NCBI RefSeq assembly: GCF_000282135.1 | Contig: NZ_AKJW01000023.1 | Location: forward strand, 1-58,605 | Direction: 5' to 3' | Source of the DNA: Herbaspirillum sp. CF444 | GTDB taxonomy: Bacteria; Pseudomonadota; Gammaproteobacteria; Burkholderiales; Burkholderiaceae_D | DNA: 58,605 bases | Made by a program: the position numbers and the translations under genes | Shown: in pieces, positions 28,337 to 37,825 of the stretch | Position numbering within the stretch: position 1 is the stretch's first letter | Layout: each line of letters starts with the position of its first letter | Notes under the pieces: model-generated | What the model was told of the DNA's origin: nothing | What the model saw: the letters and a program-made list of their open reading frames with translations, nothing else | Database searches by the model: none

Positions 28337-29158
28337 TCAGCTCGGGCTTTCGGCATCCGGTTTGATCTTGAGCTTGCATGGAGAAGTCTTTTTTTGCGGC
28401 TCCGTGGCCGGTGCCGCCTGGCATGAACTGATCGGGTCGACCACGTGTTCGCTCAAGACCGGCTCGCCGATGATGGGCACCCGCACCACCGTCGAGGACC
28501 GCGTGCCGTAATCGGGCGAGCAGATGAAGATCGACGACAGGATGCGTTCCCATTCCAGGCTTACGCCGGTGCTCGGCAGGCGGCAATCGTTGGCGCGCGT
28601 GCTGTCGCTGAGCAGTTCGAAGAAGGTTTCTTCCGGGGCCCCCTGGCAAAGCAGGCTGGCGAATTGCGCCTTGGCGCGCGTCACCTTGGGCCAGGGCGTG
28701 TCGAGCAGGGCATTGGACAAGCCATACACGCCATAGCCGAGCGGTTTGCCGTTGCGCGGATCGTCGTCGCCCTTGTTGGAATACCACAGCAAAGTTTCTC
28801 GATCGCCGACGATGAGGTTGAAGCCGTTATATTCCGCCGCGCCCGGGCGGATATGTTCGACGTATTGTTCCGGCGTGAATGTGCCGGACAGATAGTCGGA
28901 AACCAGTTTGCCGCGCGTTGGCGCATCGGGACGTTTTTCCGAGGGCGCACGCACATTGGTCAGCGCGGCAAAACGGCCGTCGCGGGTGACGCCGAGCCAG
29001 GTGCCGCCGGCTTGCAGGTCGCGGCCGGCATAGACGTCCGGGCGATCTTCCCACCAGCCCGCGGCACTGGCGGGTCGTTGGTAAAACTCGTCGCGGTTGG
29101 CGGCGGCGATCAGCGGCATGCCGGGAATGACTTTCCACGCAAAAATGATCAGACACAT
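28337..29158 (-). CDS. NRDE (TANGO2-like) family protein
   Basis: 273 residues beginning MCLIIFAWKV, with the family tetrapeptide NRDE inside AANRDEFYQRP. TWLGVTRDGRFAALTNVR and GVYGLSNALLDTPWPKV are further hallmarks. The conserved Cys2 suggests an N-terminal nucleophile after Met removal, but activity is unproven; eukaryotic TANGO2 relatives affect heme or lipid handling. The last ~30 residues are a low-complexity Lys/Pro tail. Its start overlaps the DUF4936 gene by 10 bp, so it is third in the ygfZ-DUF4936-NRDE group. Confidence 0.85.
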   Translation of the reverse strand: MCLIIFAWKVIPGMPLIAAANRDEFYQRPASAAGWWEDRPDVYAGRDLQAGGTWLGVTRDGRFAALTNVRAPSEKRPDAPTRGKLVSDYLSGTFTPEQYVEHIRPGAAEYNGFNLIVGDRETLLWYSNKGDDDPRNGKPLGYGVYGLSNALLDTPWPKVTRAKAQFASLLCQGAPEETFFELLSDSTRANDCRLPSTGVSLEWERILSSIFICSPDYGTRSSTVVRVPIIGEPVLSEHVVDPISSCQAAPATEPQKKTSPCKLKIKPDAESPS

Positions 29159-29436
29159 GGTGAAAAGTCCAGGAAGTGTTCGGTGTGACGCGGGCCGTCG
29201 ATCAGCTTGTCCAGCTGATTGGCGGCGATACTTTGTTTCAGCACCGACTCAAAGCCATCGGGCACATCCAGATAAACCTCCATCCAGGTGTGCTTGCCAT
29301 CCTGGTCTTGCGGGCGGCGCTTCAGTTCGGTGGCGATCTTGTATTGCTGCGACAACTGTGCCTGCATGGCGCCGGCCTGCTTTTGCAACTGGTCGCTATC
29401 GCTCAGAAGCACGCGGTAATAGATGTAGAGATCCAT
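29149..29436 (-). CDS. DUF4936 family protein
   Basis: 95 residues from ATG 29436 (MDLYIYYRVLLSDSDQL). It is a small alpha/beta protein with WMEVYLDVPDGFESVL in the middle, ending HFLDFSPCV. Found mainly in Betaproteobacteria; function unknown. It lies between ygfZ (16 bp gap) and the NRDE gene (overlap). Confidence 0.75.
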   Translation of the reverse strand: MDLYIYYRVLLSDSDQLQKQAGAMQAQLSQQYKIATELKRRPQDQDGKHTWMEVYLDVPDGFESVLKQSIAANQLDKLIDGPRHTEHFLDFSPCV

Positions 29437-29452
29437 CGACAATCCCGATCGC

Positions 29453-30520
29453 TTATTGCGGTTCCGCCAATTCGTAGGGCAGGGGCTGCAAGTGCAGCAC
29501 GGGGCCATCGGCGGCGCCGAGATGGATGGTGCCGTTGTCGCTCGCCGCCAGTTTGATTTCCACCAGGCAGGCGGATTTGCCCGCGCCTGCCGGTTCTGCA
29601 TTCACGACCATGCCGCATGGCTGGCCCGGATCTTCGCTGGAAAATACTTCTGCGCCGGCACGCGCATCGGCCGTATCAACCAGCGCCAGCACGCTGCGGC
29701 GCTTCAGTTTGCCCAGGTACTGGCTGCGCGCGACGATTTCCTGGCCGGGGTAGCAGCCTTTTTTGAAGTTGACGCCGCCGATCAGCTCGAAATTGATCAT
29801 TTGCGGCACGAATTGCTCTTGCGTCGCTTGGGTAATGACCGGTACGCCGGCATAAATGTCGGTCAGGCGCCAGGCATGGGTGCCGACTGCGCTCAGTGCT
29901 TGCGTCAGCACGGGCCAGGCGGCAATCGCTTGCTCAACCGAGGTGATCCATTGATATCGCGGCGCCTGACGGCTGTCCGCGACACGCACCAGCGTGCCGT
30001 TTTCGTTGTCGATCTTGGCATAGGCTTGTGCCGGCAATTGCGGAAACCATTGCTGCAGGGCTGCTGCGGCGGCATTGCCGGCCAGGCCGAGCGCGACGTA
30101 TTGTTCGCTGACATCGGCCAGCTTGGCCTTGGAGCGCATCACGAACATCTGCAAGCGCTTCTGGATCGCCGGCTGGATGGCGCGCGGCAGCTGCAATACG
30201 ATTTGACCGGCATCCTTCCACATCAGGAAGGTCGCCAGCAGACGACCTTTCGGCGTGCAATAGCCGGCCAGGCGGGCGGTGGCGAGGTCGAGTTTTTCGA
30301 CGTCGTTGGTAATCTGGTTGTGCAGGAAGCTGGCGGCGTCGTCGCCGCTCAGGGAAATCAGGCCGAGATCGGTCAGCGGGGCAACAAAGTTGTCAGGCAA
30401 CTCCGCCGTTGCCGCCTGGCCGAAATACCGTACCTCGGCGCCGTTTGCGGCCTCGATGTGGGCGCCTTGCTGCGTGAGAAATGCTTGCCAGGGCGCGGAT
30501 GCTTGAGTCGATTCGGTCAT
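29453..30520 (-). CDS. ygfZ: Folate-binding protein YgfZ (Fe-S cluster maturation)
   Basis: 355-residue protein related to glycine-cleavage T-protein. The signature KGCYPGQEIVAR (KGCYxGQE, with the functionally important cysteine) is intact, as are LISLSGDDAASFLHNQITND and the CTPKGRLLATFLMW strand. In E. coli YgfZ uses tetrahydrofolate to maintain activity of certain Fe-S enzymes. It diverges from mltG across a 97-bp gap that presumably holds both promoters. Confidence 0.93.
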   Translation of the reverse strand: MTESTQASAPWQAFLTQQGAHIEAANGAEVRYFGQAATAELPDNFVAPLTDLGLISLSGDDAASFLHNQITNDVEKLDLATARLAGYCTPKGRLLATFLMWKDAGQIVLQLPRAIQPAIQKRLQMFVMRSKAKLADVSEQYVALGLAGNAAAAALQQWFPQLPAQAYAKIDNENGTLVRVADSRQAPRYQWITSVEQAIAAWPVLTQALSAVGTHAWRLTDIYAGVPVITQATQEQFVPQMINFELIGGVNFKKGCYPGQEIVARSQYLGKLKRRSVLALVDTADARAGAEVFSSEDPGQPCGMVVNAEPAGAGKSACLVEIKLAASDNGTIHLGAADGPVLHLQPLPYELAEPQ

Positions 30521-30617
30521 AAATTAGGTTACTGGGCTATACAGCGATTATCATTGATGCCTCGATTATAGTGGCGCTGCAAAAACGCGTCGGATTGCGC
30601 CGGATTTTGCCTCAACA

Positions 30618-31598
30618 ATGAAAAAAATAGTTAACACTCTCCTGTTGCTCTGTGTCGCCCTTGCATGCGGGGCCGCCTACTGGCTGAGCCAGCCGATCAT
30701 CGAAGAGGGGCAGAAGCCGGTCGAATTCACCATCACGCCCGGTGCCGGTATCAACGGCGCCGCCCGGCAGATCGCGGATGCCGGCGCTCCCGTCAACCCT
30801 ATCCTGTTCGCCTTGCTGGCGCGCGGCAGCGGCAAGGGCAACCGCATCAAGGCCGGCAGCTATGAGTTGAAGCCGGGCGCCACGCCGCTGCGCTTGCTGG
30901 AACAACTGGTGCGCGGCGAATTCGCACAGGAGTCGCTGACGATCATCGAAGGCTGGAGTTTCAAGCAGATGCGCCAGGCCATCGCCGAACACAAGGGACT
31001 CAAGCACGATACGGCTGCGCTTTCCAACAGCGAGCTGCTGGCCAGGCTGACCACCGAATTTGCCGCGCCGGAGGGCTTGTTCTTCCCGGACACGTATCTG
31101 TTCGCCAAAGGCGCCAGCGACATGCAGATCTATCGCCAGGCATTTGCGCTGATGAACAAGCGCCTGGCCGAAGCCTGGAGCAAACGCGATCTGTCGCTGC
31201 CGTATAAAACACCGTACGACGCCCTGATCATGGCATCCATTGTCGAAAAGGAAACCGGGCAGAAGTCCGAGCGCGGCATGGTCGCCGGCGTATTCGTCAA
31301 TCGCCTGAAAACCGGCATGCTGCTGCAAACCGATCCTACCGTCATCTACGGCATGGGCGATCGCTATCAGGGCGTGATCCGCAAAAGCGACCTGTTGACC
31401 GACACGCCGTACAATACCTACACCCGCAAGGGCATGCCGCCGACGCCGATCGCCTTGCCGGGAGCGGCATCGCTGGCCGCCGCGATGAATCCGGACAAGA
31501 CCGACGCGCTGTACTTTGTTGCGCGCGGCGACGGCACCAGTCATTTTTCCAGCAACCTGAGTGAGCATAATCAGGCGGTCAACAAGTACCAGCGTTAA
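30618..31598 (+). CDS. mltG: Endolytic murein transglycosylase
   Basis: 326 residues with one N-terminal transmembrane helix (about 3-22) and the YceG/MltG catalytic domain in the periplasm. Catalytic Glu lies in ASIVEKETGQKSER, followed by GVFVNRLKTGMLLQTDPTVIYG. It cleaves nascent glycan strands to set their length. mltG-tmk-holB is a conserved bacterial order. Terminus NKYQR is typical. Confidence 0.94.
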   Translation: MKKIVNTLLLLCVALACGAAYWLSQPIIEEGQKPVEFTITPGAGINGAARQIADAGAPVNPILFALLARGSGKGNRIKAGSYELKPGATPLRLLEQLVRGEFAQESLTIIEGWSFKQMRQAIAEHKGLKHDTAALSNSELLARLTTEFAAPEGLFFPDTYLFAKGASDMQIYRQAFALMNKRLAEAWSKRDLSLPYKTPYDALIMASIVEKETGQKSERGMVAGVFVNRLKTGMLLQTDPTVIYGMGDRYQGVIRKSDLLTDTPYNTYTRKGMPPTPIALPGAASLAAAMNPDKTDALYFVARGDGTSHFSSNLSEHNQAVNKYQR

Positions 31599-31665
31599 TC
31601 CGCTTCGCTTTGATTTCGCTTTGATATCTCTCTGAACCAATTTCTATTTGACGAAAACTGAGCAC

Positions 31666-32274
31666 ATGGCATCGGGCAAATTCATCACCTTTGAAGGCAT
31701 CGACGGCGCCGGCAAGTCGACCCACATCGCTTTCGTCGCCGACCTGCTGCGCGCGCGCGGATTGACGGTCGTCGCCACGCGCGAACCGGGCGGCACCGAA
31801 CTGGGCGAGAGCCTGCGCGCTATGGTGCTGCATCAAAAGATGCATCTGGAAACTGAAGCCTTGCTGATGTTTGCCGGACGCCGCGAACATCTGGCGCAAG
31901 TCATCGAACCGGCGCTGGCGCGCGGCGATTGGGTCATCTCCGACCGTTTTACCGATGCGACGTTCGCCTATCAGGGCGGCGGCCGCCATCTGTCGCTGGA
32001 CAAGCTCGACGCCCTGGAGCAATGGGTGCATCCGCATCTGCAGCCGGATCTGACGCTGTTGTTCGACGTGCCGCTGGAAGTGGCGCGTGCGCGCCTGGAT
32101 GCCGAGCGCACGCTGGATAAGTTCGAGCAGGAAAAAGCCGACTTCTTCGCCGCCACGCGCGCCGAGTACCTGCGCCGGGCAAAGCAGTTTCCGCAGCGTT
32201 TCCGGGTGATCGACTCGACCCGTCCCATCGCCGACATTCAGCAGGAAATCGCGCAATTGCTGGCGGATGTCTGA
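31666..32274 (+). CDS. tmk: Thymidylate kinase
   Basis: 202-residue dTMP kinase: P-loop [25 protein letters not shown] (DR motif), and a lid region around [18 protein letters not shown] 31666 ([14 protein letters not shown]) is preferred over TTG 31648. Between mltG and holB. Confidence 0.95.
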   Translation: MASGKFITFEGIDGAGKSTHIAFVADLLRARGLTVVATREPGGTELGESLRAMVLHQKMHLETEALLMFAGRREHLAQVIEPALARGDWVISDRFTDATFAYQGGGRHLSLDKLDALEQWVHPHLQPDLTLLFDVPLEVARARLDAERTLDKFEQEKADFFAATRAEYLRRAKQFPQRFRVIDSTRPIADIQQEIAQLLADV

Positions 32275-32321
32275 GATGCCGATATTTTTCCGATCAACGC
32301 TTTATCCATGATTGATCACGC

Positions 32322-33350
32322 ATGAGCAATACCGTTTTTCCCTGGCTGGAAGACAGTTGGCTGCAACTCCAGCAGTTGCGGGCCCGTTTGCCGCACGCCA
32401 TTTTGTTCTATGGTCCGGAAGGCATAGGCAAGACCGACTTCGTCGAGTCGTTTGCGCAATCTTTGTTGTGCGAGAACATCCAGGCCGACGGCCATGCCTG
32501 CGGTGCCTGTGCTTCCTGCGGTTGGTTCTCGCAATACAACCATCCCGATTACCGCCGCGTGCGTCCCGAAGTTCTCGACGGCGACGATGCCGCCGATGAC
32601 GGCGAAGGCGAAGAGAAAAAGACGGCGAAGGCCGGCAAGACGCCTTCAAAGGAAATCAAGATCGACCAGATCCGCGCCTTGTCCGACTTCATGAACGTGT
32701 CGACGCACCGTTCGGGCATGCGCGTGGTGGTGCTGTATCCGGCCGAAGCGCTCAATACCGCCGCCGCCAATTCCTTGCTGAAAACGCTGGAAGAGCCGCC
32801 GCCGAGCACCATGTTCCTGCTGGTGTCGAATCGTCTCGACCGCCTGTTGCCGACCATCCTGTCGCGTTGCCGTAAATTCGCATTGGCGTTGCCGTCGCAT
32901 GACGAAGGTCTGGCATGGCTTAAGCAGCAGAACGTCAAAGACGCCGATGTCTGGCTGTCGGAGCAGGGCGGCGCGCCGCTGGCGGCGTTCAACGCATCGC
33001 AAGGCGATAGCCGCGAGACCATGGACGAATTCCTGCGCTCGCTGAGTCACCCCGGCATCGACGTGGCGCTGAAGACCGCCGAGCGGCTGCAGAAAATTCC
33101 GGTGGCCGATCTGGTGGGCTGGCAACAGCGCTGGCTCTACGATCTGTTCTCGCTGAAATCCGGTGGCTCGATTCGCTACTATCCGCGCTACGGCAAGGAG
33201 CTTGGCGTGCTCAGCGGTCGCGTCGACACAGCGACGATCGCTTCTGCGCTGAAGGCCGCCAACGATCGCCGCGCGATTGCCGACCATCCCTTGTCGGCAC
33301 GGCTGTTCATTGAAGAAATGCTGATCGAGTATTCGACCTTGTTTGCCTGA
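32322..33350 (+). CDS. holB: DNA polymerase III subunit delta'
   Basis: 342-residue clamp-loader subunit. It has a modified P-loop GPEGIGKTD, zinc-binding cysteines in CENIQ..CGACASCGWF, and SLLKTLEEPPPSTMFLLVSNRLDRLLPTILSRC (sensor 1 and SRC). A charged Asp/Glu/Lys insertion occurs at about residues 85-110. Last gene of the mltG-tmk-holB run. Confidence 0.94.
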   Translation: MSNTVFPWLEDSWLQLQQLRARLPHAILFYGPEGIGKTDFVESFAQSLLCENIQADGHACGACASCGWFSQYNHPDYRRVRPEVLDGDDAADDGEGEEKKTAKAGKTPSKEIKIDQIRALSDFMNVSTHRSGMRVVVLYPAEALNTAAANSLLKTLEEPPPSTMFLLVSNRLDRLLPTILSRCRKFALALPSHDEGLAWLKQQNVKDADVWLSEQGGAPLAAFNASQGDSRETMDEFLRSLSHPGIDVALKTAERLQKIPVADLVGWQQRWLYDLFSLKSGGSIRYYPRYGKELGVLSGRVDTATIASALKAANDRRAIADHPLSARLFIEEMLIEYSTLFA

Positions 33351-33412
33351 GGCGGCAATCCAGGGCGCGTACCGACAGCTTGATAAGCTGATTCATTCAC
33401 TACGTTTTCAAT

Positions 33413-33916
33413 ATGCGCTTTACCTACACCCATCGCCTGGCGCGCCAGGAAGACCTGAATGCCATCGTCGCCATCTATAACAGTACCGTCGCCTCGCGCG
33501 AAGTGACCGCCGATACCGAACCGGTTTCCGTGGAATCGCGCCAGGCCTGGTTCGATGAACATACGCCCGACAAGCGTCCGCTGTGGGTTGCCGAGCGCGA
33601 CGGCGAAATCATCGGCTGGCTGTCGTATTCCAATTTCTATGGCCGTCCGGCATATTCCGGCACGGCCGAGCTGTCGGTCTACATTCACGAAAAGGCGCGC
33701 GGCCAGGGGCTGGGGCGTTACTTTCTCGAACAGGCGATTGCCTTTGCGCCGTCGATCAAGGTGCATACGCTGCTGGGATTCGTGTTCGGTCACAATCAGC
33801 CCAGCCTGAAGCTGTTTGAAGCGTTTTCGTTCGAACGCTGGGCCGACATGCCGCGCGTGGCGACGCTGGATGGGATCGAGCGGGATCTGGTAATCCTGGG
33901 CAAGCGCGTCGCGTGA
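33413..33916 (+). CDS. GNAT acetyltransferase, phosphinothricin-acetyltransferase-like
   Basis: 167 residues with the Pat/YncA pattern: AIVAIYNSTVASREVTADTEPVS near the N-terminus, WVAERDGEIIGWLSYSNFYGRPAY, ELSVYIHEKARGQGLGRYFLEQ (acetyl-CoA loop), and FGHNQPSLKLFEAFSFERWADMP. YncA-type enzymes acetylate methionine derivatives or phosphinothricin-like compounds. First gene of the block between holB and tatD. Confidence 0.83.
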   Translation: MRFTYTHRLARQEDLNAIVAIYNSTVASREVTADTEPVSVESRQAWFDEHTPDKRPLWVAERDGEIIGWLSYSNFYGRPAYSGTAELSVYIHEKARGQGLGRYFLEQAIAFAPSIKVHTLLGFVFGHNQPSLKLFEAFSFERWADMPRVATLDGIERDLVILGKRVA

Positions 33917-33961
33917 TGCGGCACAGCGCTGCCGATGCTCAGGCAGCGTTTCGACGGTCCA

Positions 33962-33991
33962 GAAAAAAAGAGAAGCCGAGGCTTCCCTTTT
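33962..33991. terminator. Bidirectional terminator between GNAT and TonB receptor
   Basis: GAAGCC-GA-GGCTTC core (33972-33985), flanked by seven As and by CCCTTTT, between converging genes. Confidence 0.55.
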
Positions 33992-34009
33992 CGTTGATGG
34001 CACCGGCAA

Positions 34010-36235
34010 TCAGAAATCGATCGACGCCGAGGTGATGAAGGTGCGTGGCGCGCCTTGCACCAGATAACCCAGGGCCGAGGATCCGCCTGCCGATTCCCAG
34101 TAGCTGCGGTTGGCCAGGTTCTGGATGCCGCCGCGCAGTGTCACGGCCTTGCCGCCGATGTCGGTCATGTAGCGCGCGCCCACATCCATGCGGGTCCATG
34201 AAGGAATCCTCTGGGTGTTGGCCGAATCGACATATTGCCTGGACGTATAGATCACGCGGCCGCTGACCGCCAGACCTTGTACGCCGGGGATATCCCAGTC
34301 TGCGCCGACGTTGGCCATGGTCTTTGCCGTACCGATGGCATCCTTGCCGTCATAGGTGCCGTCCTGGGTGCGTTTTTGCTTGGCGTCCAGCAAGGTCAGG
34401 CCGGCCAGCAAATGCAAGCCGCGCAGCGGATCGCCGAAGACGCCGATTTCCACGCCCTGGTTTTCCTGCTTGCCGCTGGTGGTGTAGGTTGGGGTGGCGG
34501 CAGGGCCGACCGTGATGACGTTCGGCTTCTCGATGCTGAACAGGGCCACCGTCAGGCCGATCTTGCCCGCGTCATATTTGACGCCTACTTCTTTTTGCTT
34601 CGACTTGTACGGCGCCAGCATGGCGCCGAAGTTGGTGGCGGTGGTATCCGTTACCTTGGTGCCCGGTTGCAGGCCTTCAATGTAGTTGCCGTACAGCGAT
34701 ACTTCCTTGGTCAATTTGTAGACGATGCCGGCGACCGGGGTGACCGTACCGTTGTTGTAGTAACTGTTTTGCAGATGCGTGTTGTAGTCGTAGCCGATCG
34801 TCTTGAGGCGCTGATAACGTCCGCCCAGGGTCAGTTGCAGGCGCTCATCCAGAACCGACAGCGTATCGGCCAATGCGATGCTCGACAGTTGCGTCTTGGT
34901 CGTGGTCTGCGGGCTGGCAAGGCTGCCGCCGAAGAAGCTCAGGGCCGGTTGCGCCGAGGCGCTTGGCGAATACAGGTTGCCGGTGGTTGCCGTGCCCAGC
35001 GCCATCGCATAGGCATTGCGCGAATCCTGCCAGTAGCTGGAGGCGGATGCGCTGACCGCGTGTTTCACGCCGCCGGTGGCGAACTTGCCGCGGATGCCGA
35101 CTTCGCCGGTCCAGACATAGTCTTCGCGCGAGTTGTCGAAGCGGTTGGAGGTGAAGTTGCCGGTGGTGCTGTTCACATTCGGCGTGGCCAGGCTGTTGTT
35201 CTCCGTGCCCTGGCGCATGCCCAGCGCGAACCACGACGTGACATCCGGCGCCAGGTCCCATTCGCCGCGCACGGTGCCGAACAGATCGCGTTCGTTGGAG
35301 TAGAACCACTTCTGGCCATAGTTGGAGGAAGCGCTCGGCGCCGAGGGCACATAGCCGGCCGGGGCGGTAGCGATGCGTACGCTGGGGCGGGTCGAGGTCA
35401 GATTGTATTCCTGCAGGCCGAGGTCGGCCGACAGGCGGAAGCCGTTGCCGCGATAATCGACGCCGATGGTCGCCATGTTCAGTTCGCGGTTTTCATTGTC
35501 GATGGCAGTGCCGCCGGCGCGGCGTACGACATTGAGGCGTACGCCCAGGCGGTCGTCCGGGCCGAAACGGCGGCCGATGTCGGCGGCGACATAGGTCTGG
35601 CCGCCCGATTCGATGCCTGCGGTGAATTGCGTGGTCGGCTCGGACGACGCGCGCTTGGGCAGCAGGTTGATCGTGCCGCCGATGGCGTTGCCGCCAGGCG
35701 TGGCGCCGTTAAGGAAGGCGCTGGCGCCGCGGAACACTTCCACGCGCTCCAGCATTTCCGCCGCCACGTATTGGCGCGGCAGCAGACCGTACAAGCCGTT
35801 ATAGGCCAGATCGTCCGAGTTGGTGATGAAACCCCGGATCATGTACGACTCCTGATAATTGCCGTAGCCGCGCGTGACGCGGATGGTCGGGTCGTTCAGC
35901 AGGACGTCGCCGACGCCCTTGGCTTGCTGGTCTTTGATCAGTTGTTCGGTATAGGCGATGCTGTTGAAAGGTGTTTCCAGGAAATCCTTGTTGCCCAGGA
36001 GTCCCACCCGGCCACCACGCGCCACCTGACCACCTGTGTAGGCGGGCGGCAAACCTTCCGCGGACGCATCGGCCGACGCGTTGACGGTCACTGACGGTAG
36101 CGCCTGGTCGGTTTTCGCTGCCGTTTGCGTGGTATCGGCTGAAGTCGCTTGCGCGCGCGTCTGGCTGGAGTAGGTCATCGGAACGATGAATGCGACAGCC
36201 AATGCTGCGGCGATAGGGGTAAGGCGGTATTGCAT
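34010..36235 (-). CDS. TonB-dependent siderophore receptor
   Basis: 741-residue outer-membrane receptor. Signal peptide 1-29 (ending TRAQA). Plug domain ~70-220: GVGDVLLNDPTIRVTRGYGNYQESYMIRGF, LERVEVFRGASAFLNG, GNAIGGTINLLPKR. Beta barrel to the terminal aromatic residue (ITSASIDF). It belongs to the FhuA/FpvA-like 'siderophore receptor' group without an N-terminal signalling domain. A Fur-like box lies 118 bp upstream. No biosynthesis genes are nearby, suggesting uptake of a foreign siderophore. Confidence 0.9.
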   Translation of the reverse strand: MQYRLTPIAAALAVAFIVPMTYSSQTRAQATSADTTQTAAKTDQALPSVTVNASADASAEGLPPAYTGGQVARGGRVGLLGNKDFLETPFNSIAYTEQLIKDQQAKGVGDVLLNDPTIRVTRGYGNYQESYMIRGFITNSDDLAYNGLYGLLPRQYVAAEMLERVEVFRGASAFLNGATPGGNAIGGTINLLPKRASSEPTTQFTAGIESGGQTYVAADIGRRFGPDDRLGVRLNVVRRAGGTAIDNENRELNMATIGVDYRGNGFRLSADLGLQEYNLTSTRPSVRIATAPAGYVPSAPSASSNYGQKWFYSNERDLFGTVRGEWDLAPDVTSWFALGMRQGTENNSLATPNVNSTTGNFTSNRFDNSREDYVWTGEVGIRGKFATGGVKHAVSASASSYWQDSRNAYAMALGTATTGNLYSPSASAQPALSFFGGSLASPQTTTKTQLSSIALADTLSVLDERLQLTLGGRYQRLKTIGYDYNTHLQNSYYNNGTVTPVAGIVYKLTKEVSLYGNYIEGLQPGTKVTDTTATNFGAMLAPYKSKQKEVGVKYDAGKIGLTVALFSIEKPNVITVGPAATPTYTTSGKQENQGVEIGVFGDPLRGLHLLAGLTLLDAKQKRTQDGTYDGKDAIGTAKTMANVGADWDIPGVQGLAVSGRVIYTSRQYVDSANTQRIPSWTRMDVGARYMTDIGGKAVTLRGGIQNLANRSYWESAGGSSALGYLVQGAPRTFITSASIDF

Positions 36236-36352
36236 GAGGTCCTTTGATATGGAAAATAGTCGAAATCCTGGCGCTCGGACATTGCCAAAACTCGATACGT
36301 CAGGATGGCGCCGATCGTCATGGCGAGTATGCTGGATCGATCAAATTATAAT

Positions 36353-36367
36353 TAAGAATCGTTATCA
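36353..36367. promoter_or_regulatory. Fur-like box upstream of the TonB receptor
   Basis: TAAGAATCGTTATCA matches the 7-1-7 Fur consensus TGATAATNATTATCA at 11 of 14 positions. It lies in an AT-rich tract between the receptor (divergent, minus) and the RegB-like gene. The remainder of this 308-bp gap holds a CGCGATCGCG palindrome (36516-36525) and a TATAAT (36532-36537). Confidence 0.6.
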
Positions 36368-36543
36368 TTTGTATTCAATATTTGATTGAGGAAGCGTATT
36401 TTTGCCTGAATGTTGCTCATTTACTTTAAAAGTTTCTTTTATGAAAACAAATGCCGCCCATTCTTGAATTCCTGCATCCGCGTCGCAGTGCCCGGGTTGT
36501 TCTCCCTGACTGCATCGCGATCGCGGCGACATATAATTCCCTC

Positions 36544-37800
36544 ATGCCGATACTTTCCCTTTCCCGCCCGCTACCGCAGCATCAGCTCCTGCTGCGCCTG
36601 TTCTGGATGCGTTGCATTGCGACGCTGGCGCAGGCTTTGCTGGTCGCCGGCGCCTATCTGGGAATGGGGCTGCATTTGCCGCTGGCGCCCTTGTGCGCGG
36701 TGCTGGCGTTGATGCTGGCGTTCAACGGCCTGACGTGGTGGCGCATGCGGCGCGCGTATCCGGTGCGCGAGCCGGAGTTGTTCCTGCAACTGTTCATCGA
36801 CGTCAGCGGCTTGTCGGCCTTGCTGTATTTCACCGGCGGCGCGACCAATCCTTTCGTTTCCTTTTATCTGCCCGCGCTGGCGGTTGCCGCCGCGATCCTG
36901 GCCCCGCGTTACGCCTTTGTGCTGGCGCTGTACTCCTTCGCCTGCTATTCCGGATTGACTTATCTGTACCAGCCGCTGCATATCCACGACCATGATCAGG
37001 CGATGGCCTATCATCTGGCCGGCATGTGGGTGAACTTCCTGATGTCGGCGGCGTTGATCACCTGGTTCGTGACGCGCATGTCGGCAACGGTGCGCGCCCG
37101 CGATGCGCAACTTGCCCAGGCGCGCGAGCAGCAGTTGCAGGATGAACGGATCGTTGCATTGGGAACGCAGGCCGCCAGCGCCGCGCATGAGATGAGTACG
37201 CCGCTGGCGACGGTGGCGGTGATCGCCGGCGAGCTGCGCATCGAGGCAGGACGCAATGGCGCCCTCACGATGTACCGCGACGATCTGGCTGTGGTGGAGG
37301 AGCAGATCGCCGCATGCAAGACCGCGCTCGATCGCATGGGCATGGATGTGCGGGTCTGGCATGCGGACGTTTCGGCGCCGGCACGCCTGAACGACTGGCT
37401 ACGGCATTTCGTCGACACCTGGCGCTTGCGTCACCCGGCAGTCTCGATACGCCTGGCGCTGCCGGCGGAGACGGGACCGGCAAAGAACCAGCAATTGATC
37501 GGACAGATCTTGCTGACCCTGCTGGACAACGCCGCGCAGGCCGTCAATGAAAGCGGCAAGATCGAGATGACGCTGAGCGTGCAGCGCAATGAGGCCGTGA
37601 TTCGCGTCGTCGACGACGGACCGGGCATCGCTCCCGATCTGCTCAAGCGCCTCGGCTATGAACCGGTGCGCAGCAGCAACGGCGGCAAGGGTATCGGCCT
37701 GATGCTGGCCTTTGCCACGGCGCGGCAAGTCGGGGCGAAGCTGGCATTGACTTCCGACGGCATGCGCGGCGTCAGTGCGAACCTGACGATTCTTTTATAA
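36544..37800 (+). CDS. RegB/PrrB-type redox sensor histidine kinase
   Basis: 418 residues from ATG 36544. Six hydrophobic segments fill ~20-175. The quinone-binding signature GGATNPF (GGxxNPF) is at 98-104. H215 in AHEMSTPLATV is the phosphorylation site. C258 (EQIAACKTAL) aligns with the redox-active cysteine of RegB. N-box LLDNAAQAV and G-box VDDGPGIAPDLL, GGKGIGLML complete the kinase. RegB kinases sense ubiquinone redox state to control respiration and fixation genes. Paired with the RegA-like regulator 25 bp downstream. An in-frame start 31 codons upstream is possible but less RegB-like. Confidence 0.88.
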   Translation: MPILSLSRPLPQHQLLLRLFWMRCIATLAQALLVAGAYLGMGLHLPLAPLCAVLALMLAFNGLTWWRMRRAYPVREPELFLQLFIDVSGLSALLYFTGGATNPFVSFYLPALAVAAAILAPRYAFVLALYSFACYSGLTYLYQPLHIHDHDQAMAYHLAGMWVNFLMSAALITWFVTRMSATVRARDAQLAQAREQQLQDERIVALGTQAASAAHEMSTPLATVAVIAGELRIEAGRNGALTMYRDDLAVVEEQIAACKTALDRMGMDVRVWHADVSAPARLNDWLRHFVDTWRLRHPAVSIRLALPAETGPAKNQQLIGQILLTLLDNAAQAVNESGKIEMTLSVQRNEAVIRVVDDGPGIAPDLLKRLGYEPVRSSNGGKGIGLMLAFATARQVGAKLALTSDGMRGVSANLTILL

Positions 37801-37825
37801 ACCGGCCTACAGCAGAACAAAGACA

